Assembly: GCF_002975275.1 (NCBI RefSeq)
Contig: NZ_PCOQ01000002.1
Span: 62,001-126,000, forward strand
Reading direction: 5' to 3'
Source: Achromobacter sp. MYb9
GTDB taxonomy: Bacteria > Pseudomonadota > Gammaproteobacteria > Burkholderiales > Burkholderiaceae_B
DNA length: 64,000 nucleotides
Part shown: piece by piece, positions 9,023 through 17,676 of the stretch
Layout: the number at the start of each line of letters is the position of its first letter
Numbering within the stretch: position 1 is the stretch's first letter
Made by a program: the position numbers and the translations under genes
The notes under the pieces: generated by a model
The model's input: the letters and a program-made list of their open reading frames with translations, nothing else
Databases searched by the model: none
What the model was told of the DNA's origin: nothing

Positions 9023-9993
9023 CGGCGGCTATCCAAACGTACGCGGGGGTCCAGCACCGTGTAGATGATGTCCACCACCAGATTCAACATGACCAGGAAA
9101 AACACGATCAGGAGCAAATACGCGACCACCACCGGCCGATCCAGATTGATGATCGAATCGATCAGCAGCTTGCCCATGCCCGGCCACGAAAACACCGTTT
9201 CCGTCACGACCGCGAACGCCATCACCTGTCCGAATTCCAAGCCCGCGACCGTGACCACGGGGATCAGGATGTTCTTCAACAGATGCACGCCCAGCACGCG
9301 CTTTTCCGACAAGCCCTTGGCGCGCGCGAACTTGATGTAGTCCATGGGCAGCGCTTCGCGCGTGGCCGCTCGCGTCACGCGAATGATCATGGCGCACTTG
9401 GCGAACGCGATGGTGGCCGCGGGCAAGGCCAGGCTCAGCCAGCCGTTGAACGTCAGGACGCTCAGTTCCAGCGAGCCGATGTTGACCGTCTTGCCACGCC
9501 CGCCTGCGGGCACCCAGCCCAATATCACGGCGAACACCATGATCAGCATCAGGCCGACCCAGAAATTGGGCAGCGAAAAGCCCAGCACCGACCCCGTCAT
9601 GATGGCGCGCGAGCCCGGCGCCTGAGGCTTGAGCCCGGCCAAAATGCCCAGCGGCACGCCGATCAGCACCGACAGCAGCATGGCCACACAGGCCAGTTCC
9701 ACCGTGGCCGGCATGCGCTCCAGGATCAGATGCATGGCGGGCTCGCCGGTCAGGAAGCTGTTGCCGAAATCGCCACGCACCGCCTGGCTCATGAAGATCA
9801 GGTACTGCCGCCACAACGGCAGGTCCAGGCCCAGCGATGCGCTGATCGCCGCGCGCTGCGCCTCGGTGGCCTCGGGGCTGGCCAGCATCGACACCGGATC
9901 GCCCACCATGTAGATGCCTGCAAAGACCAACGCCGACATGACCAGCATGACGACGATGGTTTGCAGCAGTCTTCTTACGATTGTTGCCAGCAC
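9019..9993 (-). CDS. Oligopeptide ABC transporter permease, DppB/OppB-like
   Basis: A 324-aa inner-membrane permease of the DppB type. It starts MLATIVRRLLQTIVVMLVMS, the usual first span, then shows YLIFMSQAVRGDFGNSF and several more spans. The EAA-like loop is at FARAKGLSEKRVLGVHLLKN, and the C-terminal signature is VDIIYTVLDPRVR. It pairs with the DppC-like protein to form the channel. The gap to the binding-protein gene upstream is only 22 bp. Confidence 0.93.
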   Translation of the reverse strand: MLATIVRRLLQTIVVMLVMSALVFAGIYMVGDPVSMLASPEATEAQRAAISASLGLDLPLWRQYLIFMSQAVRGDFGNSFLTGEPAMHLILERMPATVELACVAMLLSVLIGVPLGILAGLKPQAPGSRAIMTGSVLGFSLPNFWVGLMLIMVFAVILGWVPAGGRGKTVNIGSLELSVLTFNGWLSLALPAATIAFAKCAMIIRVTRAATREALPMDYIKFARAKGLSEKRVLGVHLLKNILIPVVTVAGLEFGQVMAFAVVTETVFSWPGMGKLLIDSIINLDRPVVVAYLLLIVFFLVMLNLVVDIIYTVLDPRVRLDSRR

Positions 9994-10015
9994 AGGAGAC
10001 CGCCCGCGATGCGCG

Positions 10016-11602
10016 TTACTTCTTCAAGGTCGCGAACTGCGCCAGCGTGACCTGGTCAGGACGGCCTTGATAGCGGATATCGCCCTTCATGGCCCATACC
10101 GACAGTTCGAAATGCACCGGCAGCATGGCGTAATCGTCCATGGCCATATTGCTGGCCTTCGCAAGCAGTTCGGCGCGTTTGGCATTGTCCATCGTGGACG
10201 ACGCTTCCTTCACCAGCTCGTCCATCTTGGGGTTGGAATAGCGGCTGCGGTTGGTCGTGCCCAGTCCGGCTTCCGGATTGCGCGTCACCAGCAGCGAGGT
10301 AAGCGCGTTGGACATCTCGCCGCTGGTCACCGACCAGCCTGCCAGATAGGCCGAAAACGCGTAGCTGTCGCGGTTCTTGAAGAACACCGGAGGCGCCATC
10401 GCGTCCACGCTGGTCTTCACGCCGATGCGAGTCCACATCGATGCGATGGCCTGCGCCACCTTCGAATCGTTCACGTAACGGCCCGACGGCGAACCCAGCG
10501 TGATCGAAAAGCCGTTGGGATAGCCGGCCTCCTTGAGCAGGGCGCGGGCCTTCTCGACGTCAGCCTTGGGCGCCTTGGAATGCTCTTTGCTGGAACCGAA
10601 CATCGGGTAGGGCAGCAGGTTGCCGGCAGGCAGCGCCACACCGCCCATCACGCGTTCCACCAGGGCGTCGCGGTTGATGGCAAGCGACAGCGCTTCGCGC
10701 ACCCGCTTGTCCTTCATCGGATTCTTGTCCGTGCCCTGGATGCCGGGCGAAGGCTCCGCGTGCTGGTCCAGCGCGACGTACACGACGCGCACCGACGGGG
10801 TTTCCTCGACAAAGAGCTTTTTGTCGCCCTTGAGCTTGGGCAAATCGTCGGTGGGGGGATCTTCGATCATGTCCACGTCGCCCGCCAACAGCGCGGCTAC
10901 GCGCGCCGCGGCGTTGCTGATCGGGCGATAGACCACGCGATCCCATTCCGGCTTTTTGCCCCAATAATTGTCATTGCGGGCCAGCACGAATTCCGCGCCG
11001 CGCTTCCACGATACGAATTTGTACGGGCCCGTTCCCACCAGGCCATCGCCGCTGTTCAGTTCGGTGGTGGTCTTGCCTTCGGCCGCGGGGCCGGAGGCGG
11101 CCTTCTTCGACATGATGGGCAACTGCGCCAGGTTCACGAGCAGGTTCGGCGCGACTTCCTTGGTGGTGATGCGCACGGTCATGGGATCGACCGCTTCGGT
11201 TTTGGCCACCGATCCCAAATACAGCGTGAAAGGCGACGGGCTGTTGGGCACCTTCGGCACGCGGTCATACGTAAACACCACGTCTTCGGCGGTAAACGGC
11301 GTGCCATCCGAGAACTTCACGCCGGGACGCAGTTTGAACGTCCAGACCTTGCCATCCACGGTCCACGATTCCGCCAAGCCGGGCTGCGGCTTCAATTGCG
11401 CATCGGTGGCGACCAGCGTGTCGAAAATGGTTTGGGAGATCTGCGTATTCGGCGTCAGCGCGTGGTACTGCGGATCCATCGATGAGGGCTCGGTCTTCAG
11501 GGCGATCACCAGATCGCGAGCCAATGCGGAACTGAAGGTGCCAAAGGCCAACATCACCGCGGCCGAGCCGCAGGCCAAGACACGCGAAAACCGAGATGCC
11601 AT
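10016..11602 (-). CDS. Periplasmic peptide-binding protein, DppA/OppA family (SBP_bac_5)
   Basis: A 528-aa family-5 solute-binding protein and first gene of the importer operon. It has a signal peptide (MASRFSRVLACGSAAVML, cleavage near SSALA/RDLV). The family pattern follows: EPSSMDPQYHALTPN, LAESWTVDGKVWTFKLRPGV, KFSDGTPFTAEDVVFTYDR. GGGAG lies 7 bp before the ATG. Family members bind dipeptides, oligopeptides, glutathione or other amides. The M20 amidohydrolase at the operon end favours an N-acyl amino acid or small peptide, but this is inference. The gene is divergent from mnmE across a 115-bp gap. Confidence 0.92.
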   Translation of the reverse strand: MASRFSRVLACGSAAVMLAFGTFSSALARDLVIALKTEPSSMDPQYHALTPNTQISQTIFDTLVATDAQLKPQPGLAESWTVDGKVWTFKLRPGVKFSDGTPFTAEDVVFTYDRVPKVPNSPSPFTLYLGSVAKTEAVDPMTVRITTKEVAPNLLVNLAQLPIMSKKAASGPAAEGKTTTELNSGDGLVGTGPYKFVSWKRGAEFVLARNDNYWGKKPEWDRVVYRPISNAAARVAALLAGDVDMIEDPPTDDLPKLKGDKKLFVEETPSVRVVYVALDQHAEPSPGIQGTDKNPMKDKRVREALSLAINRDALVERVMGGVALPAGNLLPYPMFGSSKEHSKAPKADVEKARALLKEAGYPNGFSITLGSPSGRYVNDSKVAQAIASMWTRIGVKTSVDAMAPPVFFKNRDSYAFSAYLAGWSVTSGEMSNALTSLLVTRNPEAGLGTTNRSRYSNPKMDELVKEASSTMDNAKRAELLAKASNMAMDDYAMLPVHFELSVWAMKGDIRYQGRPDQVTLAQFATLKK

Positions 11603-11717
11603 CGTGATCTCCCAGAGTTGTTTCGGGTTTTGAACCTCTGGGGCACATTAACCAGCAAACAAGGGGCCGCGCAACAGTTATATTCCCCTATTGTCCTTGC
11701 CTCGCCCCCGCTCAGAT

Positions 11718-13070
11718 ATGTCCGCTTATTCCCCCATTACCGCCATTGCCACCGCCCCCGGAAGAGGCGGCATCGGCGTCGTGCGCGTTTCTGGTGCGGA
11801 CCTGTCCGAATTGGTGCGGCGCTTGTTCCAGCGCGAGCTCACCCCGCGTCACGCGCATTACCTGCCGTTCAAATCCGTCGATGGCGAACTGCTGGACGAA
11901 GGCATCGCGATCTACTTCCGCGCGCCGCATTCATATACCGGCGAAGACGTTCTGGAACTGCAAGGCCACGGCGGCCCCGCCGTGCTGCGCCGCGTGCTGG
12001 ACAGCTGCCTTGCCGCAGGCCGCGACCTTGGCCTGCGCCTGGCCGAACCCGGCGAATTCACGCGCCGCGCCTTTCTTAACGATCGCATGGATCTGGCCCA
12101 GGCCGAAGCCGTGGCGGACCTGATCGAAGCCTCGTCGGTGGCGGCGGCGCGCGGCGCGGTGGCCTCGCTGTCCGGCGAATTTTCGGCGCGCGTGAACGAC
12201 CTGTCCGACCGCATCATCCACCTGCGGATGCTGGTTGAAGCGACGCTGGATTTTCCCGAAGAAGAAATCGACTTCCTTGAGAAATACCAGGCTCGGCCCA
12301 CGCTGGATGCGCTGACGGCAGACCTGTCCAACCTGATCGCGCAAGCGCGCCAGGGCGTCATCCTTCGCGAAGGCTTGCACGTGGTGTTGGCCGGCCAGCC
12401 CAACGTCGGAAAGTCCAGCCTGCTCAATGCGCTGGCGGGCGACGACATCGCCATCGTCACCCCCATCGCGGGCACGACACGCGACAAAGTGGTGCAGGAA
12501 ATCCATATCGACGGGGTGCCGCTGCATATTGTGGACACGGCCGGCCTGCGCGAAACCGAGGACACCGTCGAAAGCATCGGCATCGCCCGCACCTGGCAGG
12601 AAATCGAACGCGCCGACGTCATTCTGCATCTGCAGGATGCCACGCAGCCGGGCGACGAACTGGACGCGCAGATCACCGCGCGCCTGCCACCCCGTACCCC
12701 GGTGTTGAAAGTGTTCAACAAGGTAGACCTGTTATCCACAGCGTTCACGCCGGGCGCGGGTGAACTCGGTATCTCCGCCAAGCGCGGCGCCGGCCTGGAT
12801 GCATTGCGCGCCGAGTTGCTGAACATCGCCGGCTGGAACCCGGGCGCTGAATCCCCCTGGCTGGCGCGCGAACGCCACCTGCATGCGCTGCAGGACGCGG
12901 CCGAACATCTGGCGCTTGCGGGTGAACACGCGGGGCAGGACGACCGGGTTCTGGACCTGTTCGCCGAAGAGCTGCGGCTGGCCCATGACAGCCTGTCGAG
13001 CATCACCGGAAAATTCACCAGCGACGACCTGCTGGGCGAAATTTTCTCCAGCTTCTGCATTGGAAAGTGA
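11718..13070 (+). CDS. mnmE: tRNA modification GTPase MnmE
   Basis: MnmE works with MnmG to install the cmnm5 group on wobble uridine-34 of certain tRNAs. The 450-aa product shows the N-terminal folate-binding domain ([20 protein letters not shown]), a helical domain, and an inserted G domain. The G domain has G1 [15 protein letters not shown]3 [10 protein letters not shown], and G4 NKVD. The protein ends in the invariant CIGK with the catalytic-site cysteine. I chose the ATG at 11718 because [14 protein letters not shown] matches the family N terminus and length (E. coli MnmE about 454 aa). Its partner mnmG is also in this window, at 26.1 kb. A perfect DnaA box lies at 12732-12740. Confidence 0.97.
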   Translation: MSAYSPITAIATAPGRGGIGVVRVSGADLSELVRRLFQRELTPRHAHYLPFKSVDGELLDEGIAIYFRAPHSYTGEDVLELQGHGGPAVLRRVLDSCLAAGRDLGLRLAEPGEFTRRAFLNDRMDLAQAEAVADLIEASSVAAARGAVASLSGEFSARVNDLSDRIIHLRMLVEATLDFPEEEIDFLEKYQARPTLDALTADLSNLIAQARQGVILREGLHVVLAGQPNVGKSSLLNALAGDDIAIVTPIAGTTRDKVVQEIHIDGVPLHIVDTAGLRETEDTVESIGIARTWQEIERADVILHLQDATQPGDELDAQITARLPPRTPVLKVFNKVDLLSTAFTPGAGELGISAKRGAGLDALRAELLNIAGWNPGAESPWLARERHLHALQDAAEHLALAGEHAGQDDRVLDLFAEELRLAHDSLSSITGKFTSDDLLGEIFSSFCIGK

Positions 13071-13071
13071 A

Positions 13072-13515
13072 GTGATAAGACTCGCCGCGTCCGACGATAT
13101 TCCGGTCATCGAACGGATCGTGGCTGAGGCTTACTTTCCATATATTGCACGCATCGGCGCCACGCCGGGCCCCATGCGCGATGACTATGTGGCGCGCGTC
13201 GCGCAAGGCGTGGTGCACGTCTTGCAGGAAGACGACGCCATACAGGCCGTGCTGGTTCTGGTTCCCGAGCAGGACTGTCTGCTGCTGGACAACATCGCGG
13301 TATCTCCGGCCGCGCAAGGCAGGGGGTATGGACGCGTGTTGATGCACTACGCCGAAACCTTTGCGCGCCAGAAGGGCTATTCAGTCATCCGCTTGTACAC
13401 GCAAGAAAAAATGACCGAGAACATCGCCATCTATCTGCGATACGGCTACGTGGAAACGCATCGCGCGCAAGAGGCGGGATTGCATCGCGTCTTCATGAAA
13501 AAACGGCTGGGCTAA
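13072..13515 (+). CDS. GNAT-family N-acetyltransferase
   Basis: A 147-aa single-domain GNAT protein. The acetyl-CoA-binding motif A is seen in LLLDNIAVSPAAQGRGYGRV (QGRGYG loop), followed by the usual C-terminal IYLRYGYVETH. The start is taken as GTG 13072, one base after the mnmE stop, with GGAAAG 4 bp upstream. The open frame runs further back, but there it is only an out-of-frame reading of mnmE; a TTG at 13060 is the alternative. Likely co-transcribed with mnmE. The acceptor substrate is unknown. Confidence 0.82.
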   Translation: MIRLAASDDIPVIERIVAEAYFPYIARIGATPGPMRDDYVARVAQGVVHVLQEDDAIQAVLVLVPEQDCLLLDNIAVSPAAQGRGYGRVLMHYAETFARQKGYSVIRLYTQEKMTENIAIYLRYGYVETHRAQEAGLHRVFMKKRLG

Positions 13516-13534
13516 ACGTCTCATCCCCCAATAT

Positions 13535-13554
13535 GCGAGTCTTTACTCGCTTTT
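13535..13554 (+). terminator. Terminator after mnmE-GNAT
   Basis: GCGAGT, loop CTTT, ACTCGC, then TTTTATTT. The hairpin overlaps the stop codon of the convergent ClC gene, so the same bases encode the ClC C terminus on the other strand. Confidence 0.7.
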
Positions 13555-14919
13555 ATTTGAAGCCACTTTCACCACCGCCCGCTGCGCACGACGGTTGTTC
13601 GCCAACGATTTCGCGTACACCGATTCCGGCCGTATTCGATGCGCGACCACGTAGCCGGTAATACAAGCCAGCATCAGCGGCAGCATCACTTCATAGCTCA
13701 GCGTCATCTCGAAAATCATCAGAATCGACATCAACGGCGCATGCGTCGTGGCAGCCAGCAGTGCGCCCATGCCCACGACGGCATAACTGGACACCGCCGA
13801 CACGTCGCCCGCAGGCAGCACAGCCTGCAGTCCATTTGCATATAGCGCGCCCAGCGCCGCCCCCACAAACAAGGTCGGCGTGAAAACGCCGCCCACCGCC
13901 CCCGATCCCACGCTGGCGCCGGTTGCCAACATTTTCATCAGCAAAATGGCCGCCACGGCCTGCCACGCCCATTGCGTGTGCAGCATGCTGTTGACGACGC
14001 TATAGCCGTTGCCCCAGACCTCCGGGTTGATCACCGACAGCGCGCCGACCAGCAACCCGCCAAGCACCATGCGGATCCACAGCGGGCACGGCATGCGGGA
14101 AAAGGCGGCGCGCGACAGGTCCAGGAACCGTAGAAATTGCGGCGCGACCAGGCCGGCCACGATGCCCAGCACCAGATAGTTGGCCACCTCCCAGCCCGAC
14201 ACAAATTCAAAGTGCGGCAGATGGAACACCGCGTCGTAATGCAGGATCTGCCGCGTGACGATGTTGGCGACCACCGACGACACCACCAGCGGCACTAACG
14301 TATCGGACGAAATAACCCCGAATACGATTTCAGAGATGAACAACGCGCCGGCGATCGGCGCGTTATAGGCCGAGGTAATGCCTGCCGTCGCCCCGCAAGC
14401 CACCAGCAGACGCAAATGGCGGGGCGGCAGCAGCAGGAATCGCCCGGCCAGCGATGAAAACATGGCCGCCAGCTGCACCATGGGGCCCTCCCGGCCGATG
14501 GAAGCACCCGATCCGATCGAAAAAATGGACGACAGGCTGCGGGCAAGCGTCTGCCGCAGGCCAATGACGCCCCGGCCAACGGAAATGGCCTCCATATAGT
14601 CTGCCGCGCCCCGTTTAGGCAGCCATCGCGCGGCCATTTGCAAGATGGCGCCGGCGATCGCCCCGCCTGCGGCAGGCATCAGCAAGCGTTGCCAGGAATC
14701 CAGTCCACGGGCTAACGACACCATGCCGTGGGGAACATCTTCACCGGTAAGCAGCATTTGCAGCCATCCCAGCAGTTCCCGGAACCCCACCGTGGCCAAT
14801 GCGCCGAACAGCCCCATCAATGCCGCCGCGGACAAGGTTGCGGGCAGATTATTGGTCAATAAACGGGCTCGAAGGGCGTTCGCCCAGCCCAATTTCCTGA
14901 TTCTGATTTCTGTCGCCAT
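13543..14919 (-). CDS. ClC-type chloride channel/antiporter
   Basis: A 458-aa polytopic inner-membrane protein of the ClC family, which moves chloride (channel or Cl-/H+ antiport). The selectivity-filter motifs are present: GSGASIGREGPMVQ (GREGP signature) and GSGAVGGVFTPTLFVGAALG (GxFxP). There is no C-terminal CBS domain, as in bacterial ClcA/ClcB. After GREGPM comes VQLAAMF; I did not identify a proton-glutamate with confidence, so channel and antiporter cannot be told apart here. The product ends in a basic tail, RRAQRAVVKVASNKSE. Confidence 0.92.
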   Translation of the reverse strand: MATEIRIRKLGWANALRARLLTNNLPATLSAAALMGLFGALATVGFRELLGWLQMLLTGEDVPHGMVSLARGLDSWQRLLMPAAGGAIAGAILQMAARWLPKRGAADYMEAISVGRGVIGLRQTLARSLSSIFSIGSGASIGREGPMVQLAAMFSSLAGRFLLLPPRHLRLLVACGATAGITSAYNAPIAGALFISEIVFGVISSDTLVPLVVSSVVANIVTRQILHYDAVFHLPHFEFVSGWEVANYLVLGIVAGLVAPQFLRFLDLSRAAFSRMPCPLWIRMVLGGLLVGALSVINPEVWGNGYSVVNSMLHTQWAWQAVAAILLMKMLATGASVGSGAVGGVFTPTLFVGAALGALYANGLQAVLPAGDVSAVSSYAVVGMGALLAATTHAPLMSILMIFEMTLSYEVMLPLMLACITGYVVAHRIRPESVYAKSLANNRRAQRAVVKVASNKSE

Positions 14920-15409
14920 AGCCGGATTCTACGGCGGAAGTTGCTCACTTTTTGTTCAGTCCCCTGTCAACAAAACGGGTGGCTGCCCCCCTCGAATCCC
15001 CCGTTTCGCGGACGCCTCCGAGGCCGTTTTGAGGCCGCTGCAAGGGCGAAAAACCGGGTAGGCAACGGGCGGTTTTTCGGGGTAAAAGTGCCCCTCTTCA
15101 ACCCCGTTTCCAGAAATCGCCCTGTGGATAACTCCTAAGTAGCCAGGTTGTGCACATTGTGTGGAGGCAAGTTGAACAAGCGGGGGTTTTTGGGGGTGGC
15201 CGAAATGTTGTCCAACTTCAACTTTTTTCCCACACAGAGTTCTTGCACAGGCAAAAACGGCTGCAAGCTGATGAAAAGAATGAGGTTTTCAAGGTTAAGG
15301 TAGTTATCCACAGGCCTTATTAATCATTAGTCTTTATATAAAGAGAAATAAAGGAAAAGCCAAACATGCTTTCCCATTCCGCCCAGCCACTCCCCCCCGG
15401 ACTCCGTCC
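14920..15409. other. 490-bp gene-free region with DnaA boxes and an AT-rich tract
   Basis: No gene is visible. The stretch holds two perfect DnaA boxes in opposite orientation (TGTGGATAA at 15123-15131, TTATCCACA at 15304-15312) and a looser TTGTGCACA near 15148. There is an inverted repeat AAGTTGAA (15169-15176) / TTCAACTT (15217-15224), and two runs of G5 around 15182-15196. From about 15270 to 15365 the sequence is strikingly AT-rich for this genome (for example TTATTAATCATTAG and TTTATATAAAG). It is also the promoter region of tctD and the 5' flank of the ClC gene. The combination resembles a small replication origin or DnaA-titration site. Confidence 0.6.
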
Positions 15410-16087
15410 ATGCGCATCCTCCTGATAGAAGACGAAGCCGAACTTGCCCGTTGGCTTTCCAGAAGCCTGGCCAGACATGCGGGCTTTGTCGTTGAATGGG
15501 CTGACGACGGATTGGTCGCCGAAAGAAGGTTGGCAATCGAAGAATTCGATGCCGTCGTCCTCGACTTGGGACTTCCGGGCATGGACGGGCATGCTTTGCT
15601 GGCGAAAATTCGCGCGCGGGACGACCGTACGCCGGTGCTGGTCTTGACCGCGCGCGATTCGCTAGCCGAAAAAATCGGCACCTTGCACCAGGGAGCGGAC
15701 GATTTCCTGCCGAAACCCTTTGTTGTGGAAGAGTTGGAAGCGCGTTTGATCGCACTGATCCGGCGTAGCCGTGGACGCGAACATCCGCGTTTGGCGCTGG
15801 GAAACCTGGTTTTCGACTCTGCAGCGCAAAAATTCACGGCCTCTGGACACGCTTTGCAGTTATCCCCACGTGAACATGCCGTTCTGCGGGTACTGATCCA
15901 GAAAAGCGGCGAACCCATCAACAAGCAGCAGATTCTTGACCGCATCGTCACGGACGACGCGGACATCAACCTGGAAGCCATCGAGGTCCTGGTTCACCGT
16001 TTGCGCAAAAAATTGGCGAAAACCGGTGTTCAGATCGTGACCATGCGCGGCATGGGCTACTGCCTGGAGAACCTTGTTGACAACTAG
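15410..16087 (+). CDS. tctD: OmpR-family response regulator TctD-like
   Basis: A 225-aa response regulator. The receiver domain has the acidic pair near residues 7-9, the phospho-acceptor Asp52 in VVLDLGLPGMDG, Thr80 and Lys102 (LPKPF). The C-terminal winged helix is of OmpR type (LSPREHAVLRVLIQKSGEPI, then EVLVHRLRKKL and TMRGMGYCL). The start is the ATG opening MRILLIEDEAELARW. It overlaps the sensor kinase gene by 14 bp. With tctCBA 1.6 kb downstream, it most likely activates tricarboxylate uptake, as described for TctDE of Salmonella. The region upstream carries two DnaA boxes. Confidence 0.9.
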   Translation: MRILLIEDEAELARWLSRSLARHAGFVVEWADDGLVAERRLAIEEFDAVVLDLGLPGMDGHALLAKIRARDDRTPVLVLTARDSLAEKIGTLHQGADDFLPKPFVVEELEARLIALIRRSRGREHPRLALGNLVFDSAAQKFTASGHALQLSPREHAVLRVLIQKSGEPINKQQILDRIVTDDADINLEAIEVLVHRLRKKLAKTGVQIVTMRGMGYCLENLVDN

Positions 16088-17561
16088 AAGTCCGAAAAAA
16101 ATCGCTTTTTTTGCGGCAAAAAAACGTAATCGCACCCTGAAAACCCAGTTGCTGTGGTGGTTGATCCCCACGCTGGTGTTCGTGATGATGGCGGCGCTGT
16201 GGTTGTCGAACCACCAGTTGCGCAACCAGGTAGACATTGCCTACGACCGATCGCTTTCCGGAGCGCTTCGCGCGATCGACCACAACATATCCACAGCTAG
16301 CGGTGGATTAGCCATGGAGCAGCCTTACCTGATGCTGGAATTTTTCGAGCTGACGGCCAATGGCAGCGTGTTCTACAGGGTGGCAACAGAGGACGGGCTG
16401 GCAGAAATCGGCCATCCGGGTCTGCCGCTGCCGGACGAGCCCCTGGTATCTGGCGAACCGCGCTTTTTCTACGCGGACTATCAGAGCGCCCCCGTCAGGG
16501 TTGCGGCGCTGGCGCGCCCGATGGATCCGCCGCTGTACGCCAACAAAGGGGGACGGGTTATCGTGCAGGTCGCCGAAGGCCTGGAAAGCCGCCAGGCGTT
16601 CTTGCACAAGGTGCTGCTGCGCTCGGTCGAGCGGGACCTGGCGGTGATTCTCATCAGCGTTCTGGTGATCATCCTGGGGGTTTTCATGGCGCTGCGCCCC
16701 CTGGTCCGGCTTCGGCAAGAGGTGGAAGGGCGTTCTGGAGACGATTTAAGCCCCGTCAGCGCGTCCGAGATGCCAGGTGAGGTCCTGCCCCTGGTTGCGG
16801 CTGTAAACCTCCACATGGCCCGTTTTGCGGCCCAGGCGAGGGTCCAGAGTCAGTTCCTGGACGACGCGTCGCACCAATTGCGCACGCCGTTATCGGTTTT
16901 GCGGACCCAGACGGCGTACGCCCTGCGCGAAACAGACCCCCAGGAGGTCCGTACAGCCCTTCTGGCGATGCAAGAGGGGTTGGACAGGGCTGTGCGCACC
17001 ACCAACCAGATGTTGGCTCTGGCGCGCGCTAAGGACGCTTCCCTGGCGGAAGGGGGTTTCACCGCCGAAACCGTCGACTTGGTGGAATTGGCCGACGGGG
17101 TGATCCGCGGATTGTTACCGGCCGCTCGTGCTCGCCAGTTGGACATCGGCCTGGAGGCCGCCGTGCGCCCGATCCCTGTCATCGGCACCGAGTGGCTGCT
17201 GCGCGAAGCCGCCGTCAATCTCGTCGATAACGCGATCCGCTACGCGTCGCCGTCCGGCGAGGTGACGGTGACCGTGCAGACCGGCGACGGCCTGGCCCGC
17301 CTGGTCGTCGAGGACGATGGCCCCGGCATGTCGGCCGAAGACATCGCCCGCGCCTGCGTGCGCTTTCGCCGGGGAGCGGCGGGCAAGAACAAGCCCGGGG
17401 CCGGGTTGGGCCTGGCCATCGTGGGAACCATCGCCGATATCCTCGGGGCCCGGCTGGTTCTGGAAAACCGTGCCCCGTTGCCCGGCTTGCGGGCAGCCTT
17501 GGTGTTTTCCCTTGAAGCAGCGGCCGATGCTGCGCCGCATCATGAAAACGGCAGTTTTTGA
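16074..17561 (+). CDS. tctE: Sensor histidine kinase TctE-like
   Basis: A 495-aa membrane sensor kinase. It has a basic N-terminal tail, a first membrane span at about 23-45 (LLWWLIPTLVFVMMAALWL), a periplasmic domain of about 140 residues, and a second span at about 184-205 (LAVILISVLVIILGVFMAL). The HisKA motif is DDASHQLRTPLS with phospho-acceptor His267. The HATPase has N-box LVDNAIRYA, G1 DDGPGMS and G2 GAGLGLAIV. Translation seems to start at TTG 16074, 14 bp inside tctD, with GGAG 4 bp upstream; the first ATG lies within span 1. The first 20 codons include three 7-base homopolymer runs, which could slip. Confidence 0.88.
   Translation: MLTTRSPKKIAFFAAKKRNRTLKTQLLWWLIPTLVFVMMAALWLSNHQLRNQVDIAYDRSLSGALRAIDHNISTASGGLAMEQPYLMLEFFELTANGSVFYRVATEDGLAEIGHPGLPLPDEPLVSGEPRFFYADYQSAPVRVAALARPMDPPLYANKGGRVIVQVAEGLESRQAFLHKVLLRSVERDLAVILISVLVIILGVFMALRPLVRLRQEVEGRSGDDLSPVSASEMPGEVLPLVAAVNLHMARFAAQARVQSQFLDDASHQLRTPLSVLRTQTAYALRETDPQEVRTALLAMQEGLDRAVRTTNQMLALARAKDASLAEGGFTAETVDLVELADGVIRGLLPAARARQLDIGLEAAVRPIPVIGTEWLLREAAVNLVDNAIRYASPSGEVTVTVQTGDGLARLVVEDDGPGMSAEDIARACVRFRRGAAGKNKPGAGLGLAIVGTIADILGARLVLENRAPLPGLRAALVFSLEAAADAAPHHENGSF
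16095..16124 (+). repeat. Three homopolymer runs (A7, T7, A7) in the tctE 5' coding region
   Basis: A7 at 16095-16101, T7 at 16106-16112 and A7 at 16118-16124 lie within 30 bp of a GC-rich gene. They encode the Lys-, Phe- and Ala-containing tail before the first membrane span. A7-TCGC-T7 can also fold as a hairpin. Any one-base slip would destroy the reading frame. Confidence 0.8.
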
Positions 17562-17676
17562 AAGGTGTTGGAAAGCTTCGATTTTGTACGGTAGCGTCCG
17601 CTGGGTCCGATCAGGCGTCACCACGCCGTGCGGCCATCCAGCCATACCAAGACCTATAAATCTCGGAGACACAAGA

